A stretch of DNA of 11,841 nt from Bacillota bacterium (lineage in GTDB: Bacteria; Bacillota; Clostridia; Christensenellales; SZUA-584), in assembly GCA_023441905.1 (NCBI GenBank), contig JAEZNC010000165.1:1-11841 (forward strand), in the 5' to 3' direction. Shown here one piece after another: positions 1 to 6,009 of this stretch (position 1 is the stretch's first letter; every line of letters begins with the position of its first letter). The position numbers and the translations under genes are program-made. The notes under the pieces are model-generated. The model was not told where the DNA came from. It saw nothing but the letters and a program-made list of their open reading frames with translations, and ran no database searches.

Positions 1-590
1 GGGATTTCGATAATGATGCGGTGGGGCTGAGTGATGTGACGCTGTACGCAAAATGGGCGATCAACTCGTATACCGTCAAGTTTGTGGATTTCGACGGCAA
101 AGTGCTGGGTGCGCAGTCGGTGAACTATGGCGGCGCAGCGACGGCTCCTGCGAATCCGGCGAGAGACGGCTATACGTTTACAGGCTGGGACAAAGACTAT
201 AGCAAGATCACGAGCGACCTGACCGTGACGGCGCTGTATAAGATCAACACGTACACCGTCAAGTTCGTGGATTTCGACGGCAAGGTGCTGAGCACTCAGT
301 CGGTGGCGTATGGCAGCGCTGCCGTTGCACCCGCAAATCCGGCACGGAGCGGTTACACATTCACAAGCTGGGATAAAGATTACAGCAAGATTGTCGGCGA
401 TCTTACCGTGACAGCCCAGTACAAACAGAATGTCAGCAGCAACGATGAGGATATCCCGGGCACATTCGACAGCGGGTCACAGCCCTTCCCGTGGCTGTGG
501 GTTGCCGTGGCGGTTGTGCTGGCCGGCGCGATCGTGACCGTTCTGGTCACTCAGGCGAAGCGGCATAAGAAAACAGGCGACGCGATTTAA
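1..590 (+). CDS. C-terminal part of a membrane-anchored surface protein with Listeria/Bacteroides-type (Flg_new, InlB B-like) repeats
   Basis: The reading frame is open to the left edge, so the gene starts outside the window; the first visible codons read DFDNDAVGLSDVTLYAKW, the tail of another repeat. Two full 61-residue repeats follow, each with TVKFVDFDGKVL, a GYTFTxWDKDYSKI core and a closing TVTAxYK. This is the pattern of the Listeria-Bacteroides repeat family found in extracellular adhesin-like proteins. A Ser/Asp/Gly/Pro linker then leads into one hydrophobic segment (about 20 residues, beginning near WLWVAVAV) and a basic tail with KRHKK, giving an outside-repeats, inside-tail topology. 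No LPXTG sorting motif precedes the membrane segment, so it is probably membrane-anchored rather than sortase-linked. The ligand is unknown. The gene ends at TAA 588-590, just before a strong terminator, so it closes its transcription unit. Confidence 0.85.
   Translation, partial: DFDNDAVGLSDVTLYAKWAINSYTVKFVDFDGKVLGAQSVNYGGAATAPANPARDGYTFTGWDKDYSKITSDLTVTALYKINTYTVKFVDFDGKVLSTQSVAYGSAAVAPANPARSGYTFTSWDKDYSKIVGDLTVTAQYKQNVSSNDEDIPGTFDSGSQPFPWLWVAVAVVLAGAIVTVLVTQAKRHKKTGDAI
60..425 (+). repeat. Two tandem 183-bp in-frame repeats within the surface protein gene
   Basis: Units run 60-242 and 243-425, each encoding 61 residues. The protein copies differ at about a dozen positions, clustered around the GAQSVNYGGAAT versus STQSVAYGSAAV stretch. 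At DNA level, long blocks such as gtggatttcgacggcaa are identical in both. The partial YAKW unit ahead of them is more diverged. The pattern fits recent unit duplication. Confidence 0.85.
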
Positions 591-604
591 CAGCTGAATC
601 AAAG

Positions 605-636
605 ACAGGCCGGGATTCGTTCCGGCCTGTTTTTTT
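605..636 (+). terminator. Rho-independent terminator of the surface protein gene
   Basis: A perfect 9-bp stem (ACAGGCCGG at 605-613 with CCGGCCTGT at 622-630) is extended by G-U and A-U pairs to a TTCG loop at 616-619. Seven T follow at 630-636. It lies 15 nt after the stop codon. Confidence 0.93.
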
Positions 637-646
637 GTCTAAAGAA

Positions 647-860
647 TACCCCCGTCATGTCGGGGGTTCCAAAAGGCTTTAGCTATGAGTAAACTGGCTC
701 TCACCATAGAATATACTTAATCTAAGATATAACTAGTATGACTTATGAAAGCCTTCTCCTAGTGCGAAGCACCGGATCAGGTGTCAATAAAAAAGCTGTC
801 AAACAAACACTTCATCAGCCGCTTGACGGCAACGGCTTCTCCTCGAGGAAATATGTGTTT
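647..860 (+). ncRNA. Highly structured noncoding RNA candidate with two pseudoknots (raiA-like in size and complexity)
   Basis: No credible protein is encoded here, but the helices are dense. Seen in the sequence: a 7-bp hairpin 648-654/661-667; a long nested arm made of 673-680/748-755 (8 bp), 685-690/741-746 (one G-U), 693-697/733-737 (one G-U) and a terminal hairpin 711-719/723-730; a hairpin 762-765/769-772 with GAA loop, closed by 757-759/774-776; an 8-bp stem 795-802/823-830; and a small hairpin 840-842/847-849. Loop bases 817-821 (AGCCG) pair with 833-837, and 805-810 (AAACAC) pair with 855-860 (GTGTTT), giving two pseudoknots. The G-U pairs (687-744, 696-734, 797-828) would be C-A mismatches on the other strand, so the RNA is read rightward. 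Its roughly 214-nt size and multi-pseudoknot fold recall the raiA RNA of Firmicutes and Actinobacteria, but I cannot verify that consensus from memory. No clear promoter was found ahead of it. Confidence 0.7.
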
Positions 861-1111
861 TAATAGCGACGCTTATACAGTCAATAAAATGAAGAGTATT
901 TGCCGACAGGCGATTGCACATAATGGCCTTGTCTTGACGACTTATATTTCTTTTGCATCAGAAGAATAGAGTCTGCGCCATCAGCACACATGGCGGCGTT
1001 TTGGTTTAGCAGCGACGATATAAAGGAATCAAAGCAGCAGGCACGCCACTGATTGCTTATTTGGGATGATAACTGACACTTAAATGACTTAATGCACATA
1101 TTGGTTTAGGT
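861..1111. other. Gene-free spacer with two weak hairpins
   Basis: No reading frame with a ribosome binding site is seen. A bulged hairpin joins 905-911 to 926-933. A 6-bp stem (CGCCAT 976-981 with ATGGCG 990-995) is followed, after GCG, by only four T at 999-1002; this is the only candidate terminator for the upstream RNA and it is poor. The 9-mer TTGGTTTAG occurs at 1001-1009 and again at 1101-1109, next to the stop of the convergent GGDEF gene. Confidence 0.5.
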
Positions 1112-2017
1112 CTAAAGCTTATGCGTAATCACTCGGTTGCGGCCCTGGTTTTTCGCTTCATACAGCGCGGTGTCCGCAGCGGCCAGCAGCTCGTCCACAG
1201 TGCTCTTATACATGCTGCAGGCGACGCCGATGCTGACTGAAATGGAAAGAGCGCCGGAACGGGTCATCAGCCGGGTTTCGGCAATCTGGCGGCGGTATCT
1301 TTCAAACCGCGCACTCATCTCTTCTTCGGAAGCGGCCGTGGTGATGATCAGGTATTCCTCTCCGCCGATGCGGCCGATAGAATCCGATTCGTCGGTGATT
1401 TCCTCTAGGATGCTCGTCAATTTGCATAATATATCGTCACCGGTCTGATGGCCGTAAGTATCGTTGATACGCTTGAAATGGTCGATATCCAAAATGCCCG
1501 CACACAGTACGGTATCACCGATACCTGTCTGTGAAAATAAATCGCCGAGCTTTTCAAAAATGGCTCTGCGGTTCAGCAGCCCTGTAAGCGGATCGTGGGT
1601 GGCTTGGTAATTGAGCTTTTCGTTGGTTTTCATCAGCGCATCCTGCAGTTCTATCATGCGCCGACCCACCTGAACCCGGGCGCGCAGTTCGTTCGGGTCA
1701 AACGGCTTGATCAAATAATCGTTGGCGCCCGCATCAAGACCCAAGATGATATCTTTCGTTGCGCTTTTTCCGGTCAGCATAATGATATAAGGCGGTCGCT
1801 CAGAATTCGCCTCACGGACTTTTTGTATCAGCTCCAACCCATCGAGCTTTGGCATCACCCAGTCGAGTATCGCAATGGATGGTGCGTTGGGTTTAATCAG
1901 TTCCCCCCAAGCCTGCATACCATCAACTGTTTCGAGCACGTCGTAACCGTACTCTCTTAACGCCCCTGAGAGAATCATGCGGCACGTTTGGCTGTCATCG
2001 GCAATAAGAATTCGCAT
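1112..2017 (-). CDS. Response regulator with receiver and GGDEF domains, probable diguanylate cyclase
   Basis: The 301-residue protein has a CheY-like receiver domain (about 1-120) with acidic pair D7/D8, phosphoacceptor D52 in AILDWVMP, T82 and K104 in LIKPF. A short helical linker (about 121-137) leads to a GGDEF domain (about 138-298) opening with THDPLTGLLNRRA. The metal/nucleotide signature DIDHFKRINDTYGH begins at D177 and the active-site loop is GGEEY (218-222), a permitted variant of GGDEF. Phosphorylation of the receiver should favour dimerisation and cyclic di-GMP synthesis from two GTP in the cytoplasm. The inhibitory I-site (RxxD) is not intact: position 209 is Asp where Arg is expected, although D212 is kept, so feedback inhibition is probably weak. 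The start is supported by GGGAG at 2026-2030 (minus strand), 8 nt upstream. No sensor kinase is adjacent, so its signal is unknown. Confidence 0.95.
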   Translation of the reverse strand: MRILIADDSQTCRMILSGALREYGYDVLETVDGMQAWGELIKPNAPSIAILDWVMPKLDGLELIQKVREANSERPPYIIMLTGKSATKDIILGLDAGANDYLIKPFDPNELRARVQVGRRMIELQDALMKTNEKLNYQATHDPLTGLLNRRAIFEKLGDLFSQTGIGDTVLCAGILDIDHFKRINDTYGHQTGDDILCKLTSILEEITDESDSIGRIGGEEYLIITTAASEEEMSARFERYRRQIAETRLMTRSGALSISVSIGVACSMYKSTVDELLAAADTALYEAKNQGRNRVITHKL

Positions 2018-2087
2018 TTGTTGAACTCCCGACTGTTATACTTTTATAAATCCAGTGATGAGTGAATGTCCTGAGGTTTCCGATATT

Positions 2088-2115
2088 ATGATACTTTTGG
2101 TGTATATTATAACAA
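2088..2115 (-). promoter_or_regulatory. Candidate promoter for the receiver-GGDEF gene
   Basis: On the minus strand, TTGTTA (2115-2110) lies 16 bp from TATCAT (2093-2088), giving a leader of roughly 60 nt. The surrounding DNA is very AT-rich and contains other TATAAT-like words, for example 2104-2110, so the exact start is uncertain. Confidence 0.35.
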
Positions 2116-2207
2116 TTTAGTGAAAATAAATCATCACTTTTTTTCATATTAATATTTAAGTGTTAACGGCCAATAAATCAGTGGTTGGCGGCTGAGAGAG
2201 GTTTATA

Positions 2208-2234
2208 TTGACATCGCATTGATAGTCATATAGC
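2208..2234 (+). promoter_or_regulatory. Probable promoter of the LacI-regulated sugar operon
   Basis: A perfect TTGACA -35 box lies at 2208-2213. The best -10 match is TATAGC at 2229-2234, with a short 15-bp spacer. The start would fall near 2240, immediately ahead of the palindromic operators at 2248-2283. The weak -10 and tight spacing leave the exact -10 box open. Confidence 0.55.
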
Positions 2235-2247
2235 CATTGCCGGAATT

Positions 2248-2283
2248 GGAAACGTTTCCGGTAACGTTGCCGAAAACGATCCC
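2248..2283. promoter_or_regulatory. Tandem LacI-family operator sites in the regulator leader
   Basis: GGAAACGTTTCC (2248-2259) is a perfect 12-bp palindrome with a central CG, the classic LacI-family form; it also resembles a catabolite-responsive element. A second near-palindrome, GGTAACGTTGCC, lies at 2260-2271, and a poor third copy, GAAAACGATCCC, at 2272-2283. The central CG steps are exactly 12 bp apart. Position just downstream of the promoter fits autorepression by the next gene product. Confidence 0.7.
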
Positions 2284-2315
2284 GGCCAGCATCGCGAAAG
2301 GAATAAAAAACTTTG

Positions 2316-3335
2316 ATGCAGCAAACAATAAAGGACATAGCCAGGATATGCAAAGTCAGCGTCAGCACTGTCTCACGCGTGCTCAACGATCATCAGGATG
2401 TCAGCGACGACATGCGCAAGCGCGTGATGAGTGTGATTCTGGCAAACGGCTATATTCCGAACAATAGTGCGAGGAACCTTGTCCGCACAAGCTCCGATAC
2501 CATTGCGCTCATTGTCCGCGGCGTGTCCAACCCATTTTTTACGCGCATCATAAAGGGTGTTGAACACGAAATATACCAAAGCGGTTTTTCGATGGTGCTG
2601 CACCAAATCGGCAGCGGTGATGATGAAATCAAAACGGCGGCCATGATCACCAAGGAAAAGCGTCTTCGCGGCATTCTTTTCCTGGGTGGGCGCTTTAATT
2701 ATACGGCGGAAGAAACGCATCTTCTAAGCATTCCTTATGTGTGCTGCACCTATACCAACACCTTCGGGAGTCTTGACCCAAAAACGTATTCGTCTGTGGC
2801 CATTGATGACAAGAAGGAGGCTTACGACGCGGTGATGCAGCTTTACAATAAGGGCCACAGGCGCATTGCGGCGCTTGTGGCGAGCACGGATGATAAATCC
2901 ATCAGCGAACTGCGATTCTCCGGGTATATTCAGGCGCTTGAGGATTGCGGATGTCCGCCGGATATGTCGCTTGTGATATGCACCGACAGCTTCAATATGC
3001 CCGATGCTTACGAAGGGACAAAACGGCTGATCGAAAGCGGGCAGCCCTTTACGGCGGTATTCACCATAGCGGATGCGATGGCGATGGCCGCAATCAAGGC
3101 ATTAAGCGACCATAACCGGCGCGTCCCCGAAGACTGTTCGGTCATTTCAATCGACGGGCTTGAGCTTTCGAATTACACGATCCCGACGCTCACGACGCTG
3201 GAACAGCCGGCCGACGTGATTGCCAAGGAAAGTACGGAGATATTAATTAATCTGATTGAAGGCAGCGGTGAAAACCGCCATGTGGTGCTCGGTACCAAGC
3301 TTCGGCAGGGAGACTCCGTTTGTGAGAATTCTTAA
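2316..3335 (+). CDS. LacI/GalR-family transcriptional regulator of the maltodextrin operon
   Basis: The 339-residue protein opens with the family helix-turn-helix (TIKDIARICKVSVSTVSRVLN, split here as TIKDIARICK then VSVSTVSRVLN, residues 4-24). A hinge-helix region, SARNLVRTSS, lies near 51-60; its Leu is in the place of the residue that pries open a central CpG in PurR and LacI. A periplasmic-binding-protein-like ligand domain follows (about 61-335), with SNPFF, GHRRIAAL and VISIDG signatures. It should bind the CG-centred palindromes in its own leader and release on a sugar or sugar-phosphate inducer, probably a maltooligosaccharide given the downstream genes. ATG 2316 is chosen as start; TTG 2313 is in frame directly before it. 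AAGGA at 2298-2302 is slightly far from ATG (13 nt) and suits TTG about as well. It is co-directional with the transport operon, 62 bp ahead. Confidence 0.93.
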   Translation: MQQTIKDIARICKVSVSTVSRVLNDHQDVSDDMRKRVMSVILANGYIPNNSARNLVRTSSDTIALIVRGVSNPFFTRIIKGVEHEIYQSGFSMVLHQIGSGDDEIKTAAMITKEKRLRGILFLGGRFNYTAEETHLLSIPYVCCTYTNTFGSLDPKTYSSVAIDDKKEAYDAVMQLYNKGHRRIAALVASTDDKSISELRFSGYIQALEDCGCPPDMSLVICTDSFNMPDAYEGTKRLIESGQPFTAVFTIADAMAMAAIKALSDHNRRVPEDCSVISIDGLELSNYTIPTLTTLEQPADVIAKESTEILINLIEGSGENRHVVLGTKLRQGDSVCENS

Positions 3336-3342
3336 AAATAGT

Positions 3343-3365
3343 TTGCACGCGGTGACTCCGTGCAA
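3343..3365 (+). promoter_or_regulatory. Leader hairpin before the sugar-binding protein gene
   Basis: TTGCACG (3343-3349) pairs with CGTGCAA (3359-3365) around a 9-nt loop. No T-run follows, so it is not a simple terminator. It sits 32 nt before the next ATG and ahead of the AGAGG ribosome binding site, where it could stabilise a processed 5' end. It could instead be an operator read as DNA. Confidence 0.45.
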
Positions 3366-3397
3366 TGAGAACAAATCTTTGAAAGAGGTGGAAATCA

Positions 3398-4810
3398 ATG
3401 AAGAAAACCCTATCGCTCCTTCTCGTTATTGTCATGTGTATCGCAGCTTTTGCCGCATGTTCGCCGTCGGCTAATAATTCGCAAAGCGCAAAGCCTGAGC
3501 AGAGTGAAGCCTCGCAGGCACCGACCGGCGAATCTCCCGTTGCCGCCGGAACGGAAATCTATTTTTTGAACTTCAAACCGGAAATCGCTGAAGCATACAA
3601 GCAGATTGCGGCGGCGTATGAGCAGGAAACCGGCGTGAAGGTGAAGGTGGAAACGGCAGCGGCCGGCACGTATGAAGCCACATTAAAGAGCGAGATTGCC
3701 AAGGCGGATGCCCCGACTATTTTCCAGATCAACGGGCCGGTCGGCTATCAGACATGGAAGGATTACTGCATGGATCTTTCCAATTCGGAGCTTTACAATA
3801 TGCTCTCGGATAAAAGCCTTGCAGTGACCAGCGGAGGCGGCGTTTTTGGTATCCCGTATGCCGTTGAGGGTTATGGCATTATTTACAACAACGCCATTAT
3901 GAACAAATACTTTGCTATGAATGGTGCCGTGGCAAAATCCATGGATGAAATCAACAACTTTAATAAACTCAAAGCCGTGGTTGAAGACATGCAGGCAAAG
4001 AAGAAAGACCTTGGCATTGACGGCGTATTTGCGTCGACATCTTTGCTCTCTGGCGAAGACTGGCGCTGGCAAACCCATCTTGCCAATGTGCCGATGTACT
4101 ATGAATTTTCTGAAAATACGGCTTATGACAACTCAATACTTGCAGGACTGGCGACTCAGAATATCGAATTCAAATACAGCAGCAACTTCAAAAATATTTT
4201 CGATCTGTATCTCAATAACGCCGTGTCTGAAAAAGGTGTGCTCGGCAACATCTCGGTGAACGATTCGATGGCCGAATTCGCGCTTGGCAAGTGCGCCATG
4301 GTGCAAAACGGAAACTGGGGTGCCTCGCAAATTCTCGGCGTTGAAGGCAACACCGTTGCGGATGCGGACATTAAGTTCCTGCCGATTTACACAGGAATCC
4401 CGGGTGAAGAAAAACAGGGTCTTTGCATCGGCACGGAAAACTTCTTCTGCATCAACAGCAAGGTATCCGCAGACAAGCAGAAAGCCTCGATAGACTTCCT
4501 CGTATGGCTGTTCTCGAGCGACAAGGGCAAGGCGTTTGTGAAGGATTCGCTCGGATTCATCGCCCCGTTCAATACGTTCAGCGATGCCGAGAAGCCGACA
4601 GATCCGCTTGCGAAGGAAGTGCTCGCGTGGATGGCCAAAGACGGTGTGAAGACGGTTCCGTGGACATTCGCGTCTTTCCCGTCGCAGGAGTTTAAGAATG
4701 CGTTCGGTGCCGCACTGCTGGAATATGCAAACGGCACAAAAACGTGGGATGATGTGGTGAAGATCGTCAAAGAGTCTTGGGCTTCTGAATGGGCGAATGT
4801 AAATACCTAA
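3398..4810 (+). CDS. Sugar ABC transporter substrate-binding lipoprotein (MalE-like)
   Basis: The 470-residue precursor begins MKKTLSLLLVIV with a basic n-region, a hydrophobic core and a lipobox-like FAAC; Cys21 would be lipidated and tether the protein outside the membrane. A low-complexity Ser/Gln/Ala/Glu linker (about 22-48) follows. The remainder resembles family 1 extracellular solute-binding proteins: an AYKQIAAAYEQETGVKVKVE opening strand-helix, PTIFQINGP, a GIPYAVEGYGIIYN hinge segment, a CAMVQNGNWGASQIL segment and a late DFLVWLFSSDKGKAFV. This is the group that binds maltose, maltodextrins and other oligosaccharides. Genes for glucanotransferase and alpha-glucan phosphorylase downstream argue for maltodextrin, but specificity is inferred. 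GAGGTGG 6 nt before the ATG supports the start. It is separated from the permeases by 353 nt, suggesting separate expression levels. Confidence 0.93.
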   Translation: MKKTLSLLLVIVMCIAAFAACSPSANNSQSAKPEQSEASQAPTGESPVAAGTEIYFLNFKPEIAEAYKQIAAAYEQETGVKVKVETAAAGTYEATLKSEIAKADAPTIFQINGPVGYQTWKDYCMDLSNSELYNMLSDKSLAVTSGGGVFGIPYAVEGYGIIYNNAIMNKYFAMNGAVAKSMDEINNFNKLKAVVEDMQAKKKDLGIDGVFASTSLLSGEDWRWQTHLANVPMYYEFSENTAYDNSILAGLATQNIEFKYSSNFKNIFDLYLNNAVSEKGVLGNISVNDSMAEFALGKCAMVQNGNWGASQILGVEGNTVADADIKFLPIYTGIPGEEKQGLCIGTENFFCINSKVSADKQKASIDFLVWLFSSDKGKAFVKDSLGFIAPFNTFSDAEKPTDPLAKEVLAWMAKDGVKTVPWTFASFPSQEFKNAFGAALLEYANGTKTWDDVVKIVKESWASEWANVNT

Positions 4811-5163
4811 AATCTGATAATGAATTGTTGTGCTGCTCCGCTGAAAGGCGGAGCAGCCGGCATCACAAAACTGTGATAACATATTTGGCCATTCGTTCTC
4901 TGCGTTGTTGTTTCGCGTTGCTAACCGCAGCAGCAGAAGGAAGGATACAAACCGTTATTTTTCATTGCTGCGGCGCGTGAGCGCATGAAAATATCGGCCT
5001 TGCTAACAATGTTTGTAAAGATGGAAAAGCATTCTGCCAGAGAGAATCATATCGGGAGCGGCGTCAGTCGCTTGCGTTCCGTCGGAATGCGATAAGAATC
5101 GTAAAGACAGTCTCGCCGCACCGCCAAAATGAGCGGAGCCGCATAGAAAGAAGGGATCATGGT
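4811..5163 (+). other. Long untranslated gap between binding protein and permease genes
   Basis: No convincing coding frame is seen across 353 nt. Hairpins visible: 4832-4841/4848-4857 (perfect 10 bp), ATCACA 4862-4867 with TGTGAT 4872-4877, GCGC-GTGA-GCGC at 4973-4984, and GCGTTCC 5074-5080 with GGAATGC 5084-5090 (one G-U), the last enclosed by GCGGCG 5058-5063 with CGCCGC 5114-5119. TTGCTAAC occurs twice (4918-4925, 5000-5007). No strong promoter or T-tract was found. The ribosome binding site of the next gene, AAGAAGGG, ends the region at 5148-5155. Confidence 0.55.
4832..4857 (+). promoter_or_regulatory. Perfect 10-bp intercistronic hairpin after the binding protein gene
   Basis: GCTGCTCCGC (4832-4841) pairs fully with GCGGAGCAGC (4848-4857) around a 6-nt loop. 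There is no T-run, so full termination is unlikely. Such a hairpin 21 nt after the stop typically protects the upstream binding-protein transcript from 3' decay, raising binding protein over permease; that role is inferred here. Confidence 0.65.
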
Positions 5164-6009
5164 ATGCAAAAAGCGCTCTCGAAATATTTCGCTTTATTCG
5201 CATTGCCGACTTTAATCGCATTTGTGATCGCGTTTGTTATCCCGTTTCTGATGGGTATCTATCTATCCTTCGCGACATTCACAACGGTAACCAACGCGCA
5301 GTGGGTCGGCGTTTCCAATTACGTCAAAGCGTTTACTGCGAATGATGAGTTTATAAAGGCCATTTGGTTCACAGTCAAATTCACGGTCGTCTCCATGGTG
5401 ACCATCAACGTGCTCGGGTTTGCGCTGGCTCTGGTGCTCACACGCGGGTTGAAGGGTACGAACGCATTTCGGACGGCGTTTTTTACGCCGAACCTGATCG
5501 GCGGCATTGTGCTTGGGTACATCTGGCAGGTGATATTGAACGGCATATTGGGTGCCTTCGGGGTCACACTGACGTACAGCCCCGTATATGGATTCTGGGG
5601 CCTGGTCATTCTTATGAACTGGCAGCTGATCGGATACATGATGATCATCTATGTGGCGGGTATACAAAACATACCGGGTGAGCTGATTGACGCGGCGCGC
5701 GTTGACGGCGCAGGGAAATGGGGCATTCTCAAAAATGTGACCATCCCCATGGTCATGCCTGCGGTCACGATCTGCACGTTTTTAACGCTGACCAATTCGT
5801 TTAAACTGTTCGACCAGAACCTTGCGCTCACAGCCGGCGCGCCATCCAAGCAGACCGCGATGGTGGCGCTGGACATTTTCAATACATTTTACACCCGCAA
5901 CGGCTGGGAAGGCGTCGGCCAGGCCAAAGCAGTCGTCTTCTTTGTGGTGGTCGGCTTGGTTGCACTGATACAGCTGCTGATTACGCGGCGCAGGGAGGTT
6001 GAGCAATGA
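5164..6009 (+). CDS. Sugar ABC transporter permease, MalF type
   Basis: This 281-residue inner-membrane protein belongs to the binding-protein-dependent permease family (MetI-like fold). About six hydrophobic segments are visible: near 8-36, 69-93, 106-130, 140-166, 195-215 and 255-273. The cytoplasmic coupling (EAA) loop reads ELIDAARVDGAGKWGILKNV and on to TIP at about 173-195, with the invariant Gly followed by a Pro; it docks the transport ATPase. It should pair with the next permease to form the channel fed by the upstream lipoprotein. It is shorter than E. coli MalF, lacking the large periplasmic P2 domain, as is usual in Firmicutes. The ATG is placed by AAGAAGGG 8 nt upstream. Its stop overlaps the next start by 4 bp (ATGA), a sign of translational coupling. 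Confidence 0.94.
   Translation: MQKALSKYFALFALPTLIAFVIAFVIPFLMGIYLSFATFTTVTNAQWVGVSNYVKAFTANDEFIKAIWFTVKFTVVSMVTINVLGFALALVLTRGLKGTNAFRTAFFTPNLIGGIVLGYIWQVILNGILGAFGVTLTYSPVYGFWGLVILMNWQLIGYMMIIYVAGIQNIPGELIDAARVDGAGKWGILKNVTIPMVMPAVTICTFLTLTNSFKLFDQNLALTAGAPSKQTAMVALDIFNTFYTRNGWEGVGQAKAVVFFVVVGLVALIQLLITRRREVEQ

Noticed and set aside
453..467. IPGTF as a sortase sorting motif before the C-terminal membrane segment
   Set aside because: It does not match LPXTG or common variants; the Leu and terminal Gly positions differ.
647..860. Cyclic di-GMP riboswitch, tempting because of the nearby GGDEF gene
   Set aside because: Known cyclic di-GMP aptamers are about half this length or less and sit in the 5' leader of the gene they control; this RNA is convergent with the GGDEF gene and has a much larger two-pseudoknot fold.
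647..860. RNase P RNA or tmRNA
   Set aside because: The conserved RNase P core words and the tmRNA tRNA-like ends are not seen, and 214 nt is too short for either.
781..969. 62-residue open frame on the plus strand
   Set aside because: It begins with GTG without a ribosome binding site, overlaps the paired elements of the structured RNA, and the protein has no recognisable features.
881..1099. 72-residue open frame on the minus strand
   Set aside because: No ribosome binding site and no recognisable protein; it lies in the spacer beyond the GGDEF stop.
1001..1109. TTGGTTTAG pair 100 bp apart as a target-site duplication of a small mobile element
   Set aside because: No terminal inverted repeats or transposase remnants flank the 9-mers; chance is sufficient.
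4133..4882. 249-residue open frame antisense to the binding-protein gene
   Set aside because: The opposite strand encodes a well-supported lipoprotein; the antisense product is rich in Arg and His and resembles nothing.
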